A stretch of DNA of 64,000 nt from Candidatus Ozemobacteraceae bacterium (GCA_035373905.1 DAOSOK010000013.1:51579-115578); one strand, 5' to 3'; shown: positions 26,116-35,846, numbered from the stretch's first letter. Numbers and translations are program-made. Notes: a model not told the origin generated them from the letters alone.

Positions 26116-26283
26116 ATGTCGGACATCGAACAGAATTCTGATGCGAACCAGCTGACGACTCCCGAAGGGCATCGGGGCCCGTCCCTCGGCGATCAGATCG
26201 AGGAACTCGAAAACCGGTTTCCCTGGGGAATCATCGGTTTTCTCGGCGCCTGGGCGTATCTTCTGCTGACCTACTGGCTCTGA
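26116..26283 (+). CDS. small single-helix membrane protein
   Basis: 55 residues, 26 bases after the coiled-coil gene; GGAGA precedes the ATG by about 9 bases. A hydrophilic N-terminal half (MSDIEQNSDANQ...GDQIEELENRF) is followed by a hydrophobic helix PWGIIGFLGAWAYLLLTYWL reaching the C-terminus: a tail-anchored type. Probably co-transcribed with the 24374 gene, whose scaffold it could anchor (inference). It ends 6 bases before the convergent lipoprotein gene. Confidence 0.6.
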   Translation: MSDIEQNSDANQLTTPEGHRGPSLGDQIEELENRFPWGIIGFLGAWAYLLLTYWL

Positions 26284-26289
26284 GTTTCG

Positions 26290-29200
26290 TCAGGGACGCT
26301 GGTCGAGAAGCCAGGCCTGTACCCTGTTCACGACGTTCTGGAGCGTCAGCGTCGTCTCTCCTGCGGTACCGTCCCGCCGGAAATACCGGCAGCCGTGGCC
26401 TTTCACGTCGGTGTTGACCGCGGAACCGCCGACCGTCGTCACCGGCATGCCGATCAACTGCACGCCGGCGTTCGTTCCCGACAGGTTCAGCCCCTTGATG
26501 CCGTAATCCCCCGAAACCGCCGAGTTGTACCGGTTCAGGAGCAGGCTGAGGTAAAACCGGCCGAGGGTGCGTGAGAACGGTTCGTTCGTGATGGCTTCGA
26601 TCGCCTGGTACCCGACCTTGGTGCCCGTGCTGAGGGCGCGCGTGATCTCCCTGGAGGTCGTGCCGTATCTGTTTGCCTCGGCGAGGAAGCGGACGAAGAG
26701 GTAGGAAAGTCCGTAACTTTCGATGCCGTACCAGTTCGTCAGCGACATCTTGTCGAACGCGGTCTGCGCCTGCATCATCTTGATGATCTGAGCGGTGTTC
26801 GCGTCGCCCGCCGAGATTCCATAGCCGGCGATATCTTCGGCGTATTTCGCCTCTCCCTCGGCAAGCCAGGTTTCTTCAAAACCGTTCATCGCGAGCCGTT
26901 TCTGGTAAAAGTTCACCATGTGCTGGAACTCGTGCGCGATCGTTCCGTATCGGACGACATTCGTCAGCCCGGAACTCGAATACCGCGCGTAGATGATTTT
27001 GCGCGCGTTGCTCTCGCGCAGCTGGACGTCGAGCGGGTTGTTCAGATAGAGGTCGGCGCCGTAGAACAGCCCGATGATCCCGTCTCGCATCGCGTTCGTC
27101 AGGAGGATCGTCAGGTGCGTGTCGTTGTCCGGTCCCTTCGCCGGCTCGTTGCCGTATGCGTCGCGAACCGCCGCGGCGATCCCTTCCTCGAACTTGAGCC
27201 GGATATCGGATACGAGGCCGTAATCGGGTGATCCGATCGAAGTATCGACATAGATATAGAGTTGATCGCTCGTCCCGACGCAGCGGGCCCTGATGACGTT
27301 GTTCGGAAACGCCGTCGTCGTCGCCACGTTTCCATAGGAAGTGATATAGAAGTTCCGTTCGTCGCCGACGACGACCGATGACCTGATCGACGCGGCCGGG
27401 CCGGCACCATCCACGTCCGGCATGCCGAGCGAGGCGAGCCTTCGCTCGAGTTCGCGCACGGCTGCTTCCGGCGTCGCGCCGAACGATTCCGGCAGAACGG
27501 GTTCTCCGGTCGTCACGACGTTCGGACTTATCCGGAAACTGGACGTCGCCTCGACGCCCACGACCGAAGCCAGGAGAGTTCGGCCTATCCCGAGATTCGG
27601 TACCGAGACGGCAGCGGTTTCCCCGCTCGAAAGCGTCACCGGGAAGCCGGCCGATCGGAAGTTCGTCGGAAGCGGCAGGTCAGCCGCCATCGTGAAGCCG
27701 GCCTGGACGCCGGTGATCAGCTTGTTCAGCGCCAGGTCCGTCGCCGAATTGTTGGCAAGCGAGACGATCTGGTAGGCGCCAGGCCAGAACGGCGTCGTCG
27801 GCGTCAAACGGAGGATGGACGGCGTTTCCCAGAATGTCGCGTAACTTCTCGCCGGGCTGAACGAGATCGCATTCTCCACGGACGTCTGGCTCATGGGCTC
27901 GCTGAACGTGAAGGTGATCGCCGTTCCCGTCGCGACGCCCGTCGCACCCGCCGCGGGAACGACCGAAAGGAGCGTCGGCGCCGTCGTGTCGGCGGTGATC
28001 GCCTGGAGCGTCGTGAAGCTGTTGGTCGAGGACGTCGCCGATGCCGTGCCGTCGGAAGCCCGGACCTTCCAGTAATACGTCTGACCGGCATCGAGGGCAG
28101 CCGGAACGTATGTCGGGGTCGTGAGCCCCGTGACGAGGGGCGTCGAAAGCGTACTGTTCAGCCCGAGGAACACGTCGTATGTGAGCGCATCGCCGTCCGG
28201 ATCGCTCGCCGTCCAGGAGAGCGTCGGCTGCGTGGCGACATGTGCGGCGGCGTTCGCCGGCGTGTTCAGCGTCGGTGCCAGCGGCGCCCCGTTCGCCTGC
28301 ACCGTCGTCGTGAACGTCCAGACGGAGGGGTTCGCGTTGGTCATTCCCCCGGCATCCTTGGCCACGACCTGCCATGAATATCTTGTGCCATTTTTCAGAA
28401 CGGCCGGCACGAGAAGATACTTGTAGGTGACGCCGCTGGCGACGCATGGCAGCGGGGCGGTCGTGCCCAAGAAGACGTCGTACGTCATGGCGTCGCCGTC
28501 GGGTTCCGTCGCGTCCCAGCGGAGCTGCGGCCTGGTTTCGACGCCGGTCGCCCCGTTGGCGGGATACACGGCCGCCGGGTCGCCGGGCGGGTTGTTCGGC
28601 CGGTCGTAGGTCCTGAAGCTCCAGGTGGGTCCGGTCGTCACCCCCGACCGTTCGTCCGATGCGACCACCTTCCATGAATACGTCGTGCCGAGAGCGAGAT
28701 TCTCGAGCCGCGCGACGGGGAAATTCGTGGTCGTCGCGAGCGCCGGCGCCTGCGTTCCCGTCGCGAGCCAGACCTGATAGGTGACGTGGTCGGAGGGGTC
28801 CGGGTCGCCGCCGATCCACATCAGGAGAATCGAGGGAAGCTGGCCTTGCGCCTGGTCGGCCGGGGTCGGGTTTTCGGGTGTATAGGGAAGGGTATTGTTG
28901 CCGTCGCCCGTCGTGAACTGCCACTGGGAATAATCCGCGCTGATCGCTCCTGACGTATCGCGGCAGATGACGTGCCAGATGTAGTCCTGGTAGACGGAAA
29001 GGCCGCTCACCTGCCAGTACGGAGTCGCGACGTTGCTCGCGATCAGTACCGCGGGGCTGCCCAGCTTCGATAGGAACACGTCGTAGACGAGCGCGTCGCC
29101 GTCAGGGTCGGTTGCCTGCCACCGCAGCGTCGGGGAAACGGACTGGCCGGTCGCCCCGTCTGCGGGCATCGGGGAAGTCGCTTTCAAGGGCGCCTGGTTA

Positions 29201-30219
29201 TTCGGGTTCCCTGGGCCGCCCGAACCGTCGGCGACGTAAACCGTGAAAGCGGCTTTGCCGGTTCCGCCCTTCCCGTCGTCTCCCGTCACCTCGACGACAT
29301 ACGTGCCTGCAACGGAAGGAGCCGTATACAGCGTGCTCTGGCCCTGGCTGTTGCTGAAACTTCCCGCCGTGCAGCTCCAGGCGAACTGGACGACGTCGCC
29401 GTCCGGATCGAGAGCCGTCGCAAACAGGCTTCCCTGACCGCCGGCGTTCAGCGACGAAAAAGCGGCGCTCACTTCGACGGTCGGGGCGTTATTTCGATTC
29501 ACGGCCGTGGATGGGGTGAGGGCGATCGTGACCGCCGTCTGGCCGGTGTCACGGAACGTGAGCAGGAAGATCCTGGTCTCGTATCCAGGAGCGGATACGG
29601 CGGCCTGCCAGGAACCCGGCGGAACCGGCCCGATCGACGCGTCCCCGCCCGCGCCGCTCGTGACGGATCGCCCCCACAGAGTGATTCTGGCACCCAGCAC
29701 GGCGGCGCCCGAATCGCGATTGAGAATCCGGAGCGTCAAAGTCCGAGCGGCATAGACGAGCTGGAGCGACGACGGCAATTGCCACGTCGCATACTGCGAC
29801 GAAACGCTGACGAGGTCCGAACGCTGCCTGTAGGCCTGGCCTCCCGCCGCAATTTCGGCGATCAGGTGCCACTTGCCGACCGGCACGTTCTGAATGAGAA
29901 ACTTTCCGTCGCCGTCGGTGACGGCCGTCAGATCAGGCCTCTCCTCGACGAACACCGTCGCGTTCGCCTGCCCGCCCCCGGCGGTTTGGGGAAGAAGCCC
30001 GGCCAGCGACTCCCTCGTGCTCCCAGAGACGGGCGCAAGTATTCTACCCTCTATATTTACAAGTGTCTGACCGACCGAAGGCGTCTGCCAATCTTCCGCG
30101 CCCCCGCCATTCGAACCGCATCCGGCGGCCACCAGAAGCAGGAGAAGGACGAACCCGAGACAGACGCCGGCCGAAAATCGCATCGTCGGTGACAGAAGTG
30201 ATTCATTCCGGTCTTTCAT
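26290..30219 (-). CDS. multi-domain lipoprotein with M30-like HEFQH metallopeptidase domain
   Basis: 1309 residues; GGGGAG just before the ATG. A lipoprotein signal (LLLLLVAAGC, lipid-accepting Cys near residue 34) predicts an outer-membrane or surface lipoprotein. Then two carboxypeptidase-regulatory-like/beta domains (about 45-235), a PKD/Ig-like domain (245-330), four fibronectin-III-like repeats (about 345-735, each with a PDGDALTYDVFLG-type core), a Big_5-like domain (PAAGATGVATGTAITFTFSEPMS, near 750) and a C-terminal peptidase domain. The zinc motif HEFQH is at 1096-1100 with ETWLAEGEAKYAEDIAG 25 residues later, matching the M30/hyicolysin-type glutamate ligand. It likely degrades extracellular proteins. 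Confidence 0.85.
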   Translation of the reverse strand: MKDRNESLLSPTMRFSAGVCLGFVLLLLLVAAGCGSNGGGAEDWQTPSVGQTLVNIEGRILAPVSGSTRESLAGLLPQTAGGGQANATVFVEERPDLTAVTDGDGKFLIQNVPVGKWHLIAEIAAGGQAYRQRSDLVSVSSQYATWQLPSSLQLVYAARTLTLRILNRDSGAAVLGARITLWGRSVTSGAGGDASIGPVPPGSWQAAVSAPGYETRIFLLTFRDTGQTAVTIALTPSTAVNRNNAPTVEVSAAFSSLNAGGQGSLFATALDPDGDVVQFAWSCTAGSFSNSQGQSTLYTAPSVAGTYVVEVTGDDGKGGTGKAAFTVYVADGSGGPGNPNNQAPLKATSPMPADGATGQSVSPTLRWQATDPDGDALVYDVFLSKLGSPAVLIASNVATPYWQVSGLSVYQDYIWHVICRDTSGAISADYSQWQFTTGDGNNTLPYTPENPTPADQAQGQLPSILLMWIGGDPDPSDHVTYQVWLATGTQAPALATTTNFPVARLENLALGTTYSWKVVASDERSGVTTGPTWSFRTYDRPNNPPGDPAAVYPANGATGVETRPQLRWDATEPDGDAMTYDVFLGTTAPLPCVASGVTYKYLLVPAVLKNGTRYSWQVVAKDAGGMTNANPSVWTFTTTVQANGAPLAPTLNTPANAAAHVATQPTLSWTASDPDGDALTYDVFLGLNSTLSTPLVTGLTTPTYVPAALDAGQTYYWKVRASDGTASATSSTNSFTTLQAITADTTAPTLLSVVPAAGATGVATGTAITFTFSEPMSQTSVENAISFSPARSYATFWETPSILRLTPTTPFWPGAYQIVSLANNSATDLALNKLITGVQAGFTMAADLPLPTNFRSAGFPVTLSSGETAAVSVPNLGIGRTLLASVVGVEATSSFRISPNVVTTGEPVLPESFGATPEAAVRELERRLASLGMPDVDGAGPAASIRSSVVVGDERNFYITSYGNVATTTAFPNNVIRARCVGTSDQLYIYVDTSIGSPDYGLVSDIRLKFEEGIAAAVRDAYGNEPAKGPDNDTHLTILLTNAMRDGIIGLFYGADLYLNNPLDVQLRESNARKIIYARYSSSGLTNVVRYGTIAHEFQHMVNFYQKRLAMNGFEETWLAEGEAKYAEDIAGYGISAGDANTAQIIKMMQAQTAFDKMSLTNWYGIESYGLSYLFVRFLAEANRYGTTSREITRALSTGTKVGYQAIEAITNEPFSRTLGRFYLSLLLNRYNSAVSGDYGIKGLNLSGTNAGVQLIGMPVTTVGGSAVNTDVKGHGCRYFRRDGTAGETTLTLQNVVNRVQAWLLDQRP

Positions 30220-30259
30220 CGCTCCCCATCATGCAGGAAATACCGACAAAAAACAAGTG

Positions 30260-30282
30260 GGGGAGGGTTTGAAACCCGGCCT
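30260..30282. repeat. decayed GGGTTTGAAACCC palindrome
   Basis: GGGAGGGTTTGAAACCCGGC is a degenerate member of the family seen at 45531-45559. It lies 41 bases upstream of the lipoprotein start; the surrounding 30220-30443 gap holds no gene. Confidence 0.45.
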
Positions 30283-30443
30283 CGAAGCGAACCGGTAGTG
30301 ATCGGTCATGACGGATCGTGTTGAGCCTTCGAGTCACGAAGGGTTCCCGGATACCCCAGGAGAGCGAACGGAATATCGATAGGTATCTGGAGGATTCGGT
30401 TGCATGACACCGATGTGAGTCGCATTCCCATTGCGACTGTTCG

Positions 30444-31880
30444 TCAGTTCCGCGACCTCTGTTCGCTCCCGATGAGGTCGATGTTCCCCTGCGCGAGGTC
30501 TCGGCTCTGGATGTAGGACTGCTTCACGACGGCGATGTCCACGAGGTCTTTGGCGGCGGAATACTGTTTCACCTCTTCCTTGGCATCGCCCGTGTTCATC
30601 CAGGTGAGATCGATTTTCGTCGAAGCCTCCTGGATCTTTCTCGCCTCCGCGGATCGCTTCTGAAAATCCGCATCCGACTCGGTGAAGGCGACTTCCCTGC
30701 CCTGACTGTCGTATTGGACCCCCTGCTTGATCTTCGACGCATCGAAACTTTCGAGAAGGCTCTTATAGGGAATCTCCTTCCCCTCGCTGTCCTTCTGCGG
30801 GTTTTTCTCGTAGGCCTCTTTCAGCGCGCGATCTTTCACCATCAGGTCATACGCCTGCCGATACGCCTGTTGCTCTTTCTGGTCGGACGGGAGTGTCGTG
30901 CCCGACGATTCGAGCGACCGCCTGAGAAATCTCTCCTCGTCGCGGTCGATGATCGTTCGCAGGGCCTTGACGTCGTTCTCCACGTCCTGGAGCTTGTCGT
31001 GCTTCAGGAGGTCTTCCTTGATCCTCGAGACGTCGGTATCCGTGCCGCCCCAGGTGAAGGGGTTATACCAGGTGGCCGCGCCTTTCGCATCGACGTCCTT
31101 CAACTGATCGTTGGTGTTGTTGATCTCCCTGTTTGCGTTACTCAACGATTCGGTTTCGCGCTGCATCATGAACGCAAGCTGTTGAGACGACATGTCCTTG
31201 AGCGCATCGGCCGTCAGCGTCGCCGAGAACATCGACGACTGGCCCTCGGTCCCGGTCATCTTTTCCGTCGCGTTCGTCAGCACCGCCATGGCGATCGAAC
31301 TCTTCACCGGCGCGGCCGCGATGAACTCGTTGCGCATCACGACGGTGGTCTTCTCGTTGTGCTCGATCATTTCCCGCGTCACCGGCACCTGCATCGCCCC
31401 GGTCAGGGAAATGTCGATCCGGGCCTGCGCGGTCTGCTGCATCCCGTCAGGCATCAGCGTGCCCGGTTCGGCCCCGCGGGCGAGATCGAAGGATTTCAGG
31501 TTCGAGCAAAGCAGTTTTTGCCCCTGGCCACCGACGTTGCGGTACAGTCTCGGTTTCCGGAATTCGTACACCACGTCGGCGACCCCCTTCGAGTCGATCC
31601 TGTTCGCGTCCTTGTTTTCGAGAAACCGCTGGAATTTGATCGTTCCCGAGTTCCCATCGGCAGCGCCGGCCACCTCCAGGGTGCCCGCCTTGATCGCCTT
31701 GAAATCGAGAGCTATCTGGTCGATGGTCTTGCGAATCTCGGACTGGAGCGCCTGCCGGGCGTTTGCCTTCGCGAAATTCCGCCGCGAGGCCGTCCAGACC
31801 TGGTAAGCGCCGCCGAGGACGACGCTGGAAAGAAGAACGCCGATCATCACTTCGACGAGGGTCACACCAGATTTGCGCAT
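30444..31880 (-). CDS. prepilin-like protein with long C-terminal domain (PilW-like position)
   Basis: 478 residues, far longer than a standard minor pilin. The N-terminus is a class-III prepilin signal: MRKSG, then VTLVEVMIGVLLSSVVLGGAYQ, with the peptidase site after Gly5 and Glu at position 5 of the mature chain. Residues about 30-200 look like a normal pilin head (QIALDFKAIKAGTLEV...). The remainder (about 230-478) is charged and helical (LANATEKM..., RREIESLS-type heptads, KDSEGKEIPYKSLLESFDAS). It is the last gene of a minus-strand operon with three further pilus-type genes. The extra helical domain is unusual and of unknown use. Confidence 0.75.
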   Translation of the reverse strand: MRKSGVTLVEVMIGVLLSSVVLGGAYQVWTASRRNFAKANARQALQSEIRKTIDQIALDFKAIKAGTLEVAGAADGNSGTIKFQRFLENKDANRIDSKGVADVVYEFRKPRLYRNVGGQGQKLLCSNLKSFDLARGAEPGTLMPDGMQQTAQARIDISLTGAMQVPVTREMIEHNEKTTVVMRNEFIAAAPVKSSIAMAVLTNATEKMTGTEGQSSMFSATLTADALKDMSSQQLAFMMQRETESLSNANREINNTNDQLKDVDAKGAATWYNPFTWGGTDTDVSRIKEDLLKHDKLQDVENDVKALRTIIDRDEERFLRRSLESSGTTLPSDQKEQQAYRQAYDLMVKDRALKEAYEKNPQKDSEGKEIPYKSLLESFDASKIKQGVQYDSQGREVAFTESDADFQKRSAEARKIQEASTKIDLTWMNTGDAKEEVKQYSAAKDLVDIAVVKQSYIQSRDLAQGNIDLIGSEQRSRN

Positions 31881-31907
31881 GTTCCGTCTCCCTTCGCGTG
31901 CGTCCGG

Positions 31908-32393
31908 TCAGTCGGATTCGGTATTATATATAGCATTAGATATACGCACCTGCCGCACGCCGGTCTTGTCGCCTTCGGTCCACCGGGCGTCGACCTGAAT
32001 CCAGACCTCTCGAATCGTTTCGGGCTCGTTGGGTCGCACTCTTCCCTTGCGGACCTTCAGCTTTCCTTCCCACTTGAGATCTTTCAGCTGCGAAGCGAAC
32101 TCGGCGAGAGATTCCTTCGTTTTCGGGTAGTAGTTTTCGTTCAGGACCTCCCAGGTGTTGTCCGCAAGCCCATCGTAGTCCTTGACGATCGTCTTCATGG
32201 GAACGAACTTGCACTCCTCGACGAGTCCCAGCGCCAGCCGCATGGCTTTCGAGTAGTTGTTTACCTTCACGGTGGACTTGGACCCGTATTGGATCGTCGA
32301 AAGCACCGGCAGCAGCGCTGCCGCCAGGATGAACACCGCGATCATGATCTCGATGAAGGTCACGCCGCGATACGTTGCCGCAATGCGTCTCAT
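31908..32393 (-). CDS. prepilin-like protein (PilV/GspI-like)
   Basis: 161 residues from ATG 32393; GGAGG 5 bases upstream. The prepilin N-terminus (MRRIAATYRG then VTFIEIMIAVFILAAALLPVLS) has the G/VTxxE processing site. The soluble part has a beta-rich end with ARWTEGDKTGVRQVRISNAIYN, typical of GspI/PilV. Its ATG overlaps the stop of the upstream gene (ATGA), so the two are translationally coupled. Confidence 0.85.
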   Translation of the reverse strand: MRRIAATYRGVTFIEIMIAVFILAAALLPVLSTIQYGSKSTVKVNNYSKAMRLALGLVEECKFVPMKTIVKDYDGLADNTWEVLNENYYPKTKESLAEFASQLKDLKWEGKLKVRKGRVRPNEPETIREVWIQVDARWTEGDKTGVRQVRISNAIYNTESD

Positions 32394-35002
32394 TGGATCC
32401 TCCAGGCTTCCCAGCCGGGGGTGAGCGTCACCTGATACCGCTCGGGATCGTATTTCCCATGCTTCGGGTGGATCGAGTTCAGCGAGGCTCTCGTCTTGTA
32501 GCCGACGTAGGTGATCTTCACGGCACCTTGCGCGGAAGCCTTGTTGAACGTGTTCGTGATCCAGTTGCCCCTGATTTCCAGTCGCTTGTCGGGGAAAATC
32601 GCCAGGCCCTTGTCGGTATAGAGCGAGCCTTCGAACCGGACGGGATCGCTCGGCGCTCCTTCGTCGAGAATCACTCCGCCGCGCCGAGCGATAAGACTGA
32701 AGACCGTGCGTGGCGTGCCGGCCACCGTTTCCTGCGCCTCGTCGTACGGATCCTCGATATTGCCGTGAAGCGTGACGTTTCCGCCCGAGACGATCGAGCC
32801 GCGGCCGTAGACGTTGAACGTCGTGGAGCCGGGCGGCGGAAGGGTCAGGTTGTCGGCGACGAATGTGATACCGTTGAGGCGATAGCATTCCTTGCCGTTG
32901 ATCGCGATCGTTCTGTTCGGCAGATCGGCGAGGAAGTCCCGCTCGGTCGCGTAGTAATACGTCGCCTTCTTCGCATACTGCTCGATGGAATACAGGTTCG
33001 GCGGGGAGTTCTCGAGCTGGGATGGATCGTAGACCGTGACCGCGCCGTCCGGTTCCTTGCTCGCGTTCTCGGTCGCTTTCATCGGGTAAAAACTGTACTC
33101 GTATTTTTCACAGACATCGTGGGTGTGAACGAGCGGAATGGGGACCGGCGGCAGGTTGATGACTCCCGTGATCGGAATCTGTTTCCCGACCGGGAACGGC
33201 CCCATGGGATACCCCATGATCGTGAAATGCCACTGTTCGAACCGCTTCAGCACGCAGCCCTCGATCTCGCGGGTCATGGTCGGATACAGGGCGCCGGGCC
33301 CGAACAGGTGCGTCACGGTCGAGCCGAACGCCGGCATGGGAACCGGAAGGCCGACGCCCATGAACGAGAGTGGCCCGCCGCTGTGCGGCCAGTCCCACTT
33401 CTCGAACGGATCGAGCGATCCGAGGGGACCGGGAAGCGGCACCAGGTGCAGAGCCGGTTCGAACACCGTGCAGCCGTTCACTTTCGGAATGATGTTGAAC
33501 ATACCCGCAATATTGCTCGCGATATTCTTGAGGGTACTCGTTTTGTTCGTTCCCGCGGGAGGGGCGGGAGGGTTCGGGTTGATGGCCTTGATCACGTTCG
33601 TCTTTACGGAGTTGTACCCGGCCTCGACGCCGTTGAGCGCGTTGTCGACCCCGGCCTTCAGGCCCTTCACCTCGGTCGGAACGGGGGTCGTCGTCTGGTT
33701 GTGCGGCTCACGGCTGTAGATCGAAAACTCCTTCTGCGGCATCGAGATTTTGGCATCGGTGATGAGGAGCATTTCCGATACGCGGGCGAAGTTGAAGACG
33801 TCGCCGCTCATCGGATTCCCGTAAAACGAGACGTTGCACAGGGTCGGCTTCGTGCCGTTCACCCGGATCAGCCCGGGAAACACGTAGAATTCACCCGCCT
33901 CCTTGGCCAGGAGCCCCTTCATATTCGGAAAATTCTGGACCGTCAGCGGCCCCCCGGCATCGTTGAACACGATCTTGTCGTCGTTCAGGTTCGAAATGAA
34001 GAAACTGTAGCAGGGTGCCACCGGTTCGATGTCGGCGCATTTGAACTCCTTGGTGGCGAGAACATGCTTCGTCGTGGTTTTCGAATCCCCGTAGGTGATC
34101 GAGGCTTCGGCATCGATCGTGAGATACCCGTATTTTTCGACGCACTGGTTCTCGGAAAATGCCGGCACTGTTGCTCCGCCGAGCTTGGCGGCAAGCGGGG
34201 GAAACGTCCCCGCCGCAAGATGAATCTCATAGGGATACAGATCGTCCGGGAGAATTTTGCTCAAAAGGCCGTCGAAGGTGACGAAGCCCTTGATCTGGCT
34301 GGACCAGCTGTCGGGAAACACCCTCAGCATCACGTCGATCAGATCGATGTTCAGAAACGGCAGGCCGAGGTTGATATTGAGCGACAGCCATCTCGCGCTT
34401 TCCGGCAGGGAGAGTGTGAGAGCGGTATAGCCTTTGTTGTCGAGGAAATCCATCAGACCGGAATGGACGGCATACTCACAGTCGACGCCGGGAACCTTGT
34501 ATTTGTCGGCCCCCGACTCGGGCCCGGGAGCTATTTTCAGGGCCTTGTCGAGCTTGAGGGTGATCTTCACGTCGTAGGGGGTGCCGGCTTTTCCGACCAT
34601 GAACTCGACCATCTCGTCGAGTTCTCTCGTTTCGGGGGTCTGCAACTGGTCCTTGCCGAGAATCACCGGTGCGCCCACGGCCGAGACGTCGAGAGGAAGA
34701 TCGTTGCCGAGCACGTTGCCGAGGCCGTCGTAGGAACCGCCTTGCGTCTGCATCGGAAGCCGGAGCCGGTTGGCCAGCGACGTCGGATCCTTCATCTTTT
34801 CGGGATCGTTCAGGTCTTTGGCGAGAATCGACATTGCGCGCTCGAGCGCCGCTTCGGCGAGACACTGGGCGTGAATCGCACGATGCGACCGCTCGGTCAG
34901 GTAGGTTTCCTCGACGGTGTCGCGCATGAAAAACGTCGCGACGGTGAAAATGACGGCAAGGATTCCGATGATGATCAGGAAAACGTTGCCACGGTTTTTC
35001 AT
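32390..35002 (-). CDS. very large PilX/GspK-like membrane-anchored protein
   Basis: 870 residues. The N-terminus (MKNRGNVFLIIIGILAVIFTVATFF, then helix with CLAEAALERAMSILAKD) is like PilX or GspK minor pilins, though it lacks an obvious glutamate at position 5. A very large extracytoplasmic part follows, with sequences such as LSLNINLGLPFLNIDLIDVMLRV and later YVFNVYGRGSIVSGGNVTLHGNIEDPYDE. The C-terminal region (RFEGSLYTDKGLAIFPDKRLEIRGNWIT) resembles the polymer-forming or bactofilin-like beta segments found in Pil-associated proteins. It may form the pilus tip or adhesin. Lengths of PilX-like proteins are usually 150-350, so this is heavily expanded. Confidence 0.7.
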   Translation of the reverse strand: MKNRGNVFLIIIGILAVIFTVATFFMRDTVEETYLTERSHRAIHAQCLAEAALERAMSILAKDLNDPEKMKDPTSLANRLRLPMQTQGGSYDGLGNVLGNDLPLDVSAVGAPVILGKDQLQTPETRELDEMVEFMVGKAGTPYDVKITLKLDKALKIAPGPESGADKYKVPGVDCEYAVHSGLMDFLDNKGYTALTLSLPESARWLSLNINLGLPFLNIDLIDVMLRVFPDSWSSQIKGFVTFDGLLSKILPDDLYPYEIHLAAGTFPPLAAKLGGATVPAFSENQCVEKYGYLTIDAEASITYGDSKTTTKHVLATKEFKCADIEPVAPCYSFFISNLNDDKIVFNDAGGPLTVQNFPNMKGLLAKEAGEFYVFPGLIRVNGTKPTLCNVSFYGNPMSGDVFNFARVSEMLLITDAKISMPQKEFSIYSREPHNQTTTPVPTEVKGLKAGVDNALNGVEAGYNSVKTNVIKAINPNPPAPPAGTNKTSTLKNIASNIAGMFNIIPKVNGCTVFEPALHLVPLPGPLGSLDPFEKWDWPHSGGPLSFMGVGLPVPMPAFGSTVTHLFGPGALYPTMTREIEGCVLKRFEQWHFTIMGYPMGPFPVGKQIPITGVINLPPVPIPLVHTHDVCEKYEYSFYPMKATENASKEPDGAVTVYDPSQLENSPPNLYSIEQYAKKATYYYATERDFLADLPNRTIAINGKECYRLNGITFVADNLTLPPPGSTTFNVYGRGSIVSGGNVTLHGNIEDPYDEAQETVAGTPRTVFSLIARRGGVILDEGAPSDPVRFEGSLYTDKGLAIFPDKRLEIRGNWITNTFNKASAQGAVKITYVGYKTRASLNSIHPKHGKYDPERYQVTLTPGWEAWRIQ

Positions 35003-35048
35003 GACTCCCCTCCGTTGATGTGCCCGGGAAGCTGGACGGCGCCCCCCA

Positions 35049-35846
35049 TCATTTCGCCTGGTGCGGCGCCGAGAGCAGGTTCAGATTCGACAGGATGTTC
35101 GAGGTCTGGTCCATGAGTTGACGGGATCCCACCGGCATACCCGGACGACCTGTATACTCCTGGAGATACTGCCTCACGGAAGGATCCTGGGAGTATTTTG
35201 CGATCAGATCCGGGGATTTTCGCACAAACTCCATGCAGCCTCTCATATACTGAGCAATATTGCTCATCTCGGGAATCCGGCGCATGATCTCGAGCAGACG
35301 CGCGAATTCCTTCTCTTCGAGGTCTTTCATCCCGTTCGCCTGGTAATACCGGCACAACCGGTGGGACGCGGCAAAATGGAGGAAGGGGTTGTCCGTTTCG
35401 TCCTCGAGAATGCCCTGGAGGATTTTCACCGCCTCGACCGGACTCCCCTGCTCGAAGAGGAAGCCGGCCCGCCGAATGAGCGGATTGTACTGGGCCTGAA
35501 GGTATTCCTTCGCCGTCGGTGGATACCCGTCGAACATCCGCGCCGGCGGCGGGGCGCTCATGACCCTCTGAACAACGTCGTTCCACTGCTTGTCGACCTT
35601 CGGCGGAGCGCTCACGGCGGCGGCGACCTGCTTCCCTCCGCCAGATTTCTGGATGAAAGAAAAGCCTCCGCGTCCGCTTGCCAAGCGCTCCTTCACGGTA
35701 CCCGACGAAAATCCGCCCTTCGGTCCGCGCGACTGGTACACCAGAAAAATCACGGGTATGACCAGTAGAATCAGACCGACCACAAGCACCCGAACATCGC
35801 TCGGATCTATTTTTTCGAGCGGGTGTTTCTTCTCGTCGTTGCTCAT
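35049..35846 (-). CDS. membrane-anchored protein with TPR-like helices
   Basis: 265 residues, start of the minus-strand pilin operon. One membrane helix (VRVLVVGLILLVIPVIFLVY near 18-37) with the short N-terminus inside. The outside part has a low-complexity linker (KGGFSSGTVKERLASGRGG...) and then helical pairs (NPLIRRAGFLFEQGSPVEAVKILQGILEDE; RLCRYYQANGMKDLEEKEFARLLEIM) like tetratricopeptide repeats. It may be a PilF/PilP-type helper in assembling the minor pilins encoded downstream (inference). 46 bases separate it from the PilX-like gene. Confidence 0.6.
   Translation of the reverse strand: MSNDEKKHPLEKIDPSDVRVLVVGLILLVIPVIFLVYQSRGPKGGFSSGTVKERLASGRGGFSFIQKSGGGKQVAAAVSAPPKVDKQWNDVVQRVMSAPPPARMFDGYPPTAKEYLQAQYNPLIRRAGFLFEQGSPVEAVKILQGILEDETDNPFLHFAASHRLCRYYQANGMKDLEEKEFARLLEIMRRIPEMSNIAQYMRGCMEFVRKSPDLIAKYSQDPSVRQYLQEYTGRPGMPVGSRQLMDQTSNILSNLNLLSAPHQAK

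Noticed and set aside
30714..32435. 573-residue plus-strand frame
   Set aside because: Antisense to the prepilin-like genes, no start signal, arginine-rich shadow composition.
32375..35116. Plus-strand 913-residue frame over the pilin operon
   Set aside because: It is antisense to the overlapping and coupled minus-strand pilin genes and has no ribosome site or domain.
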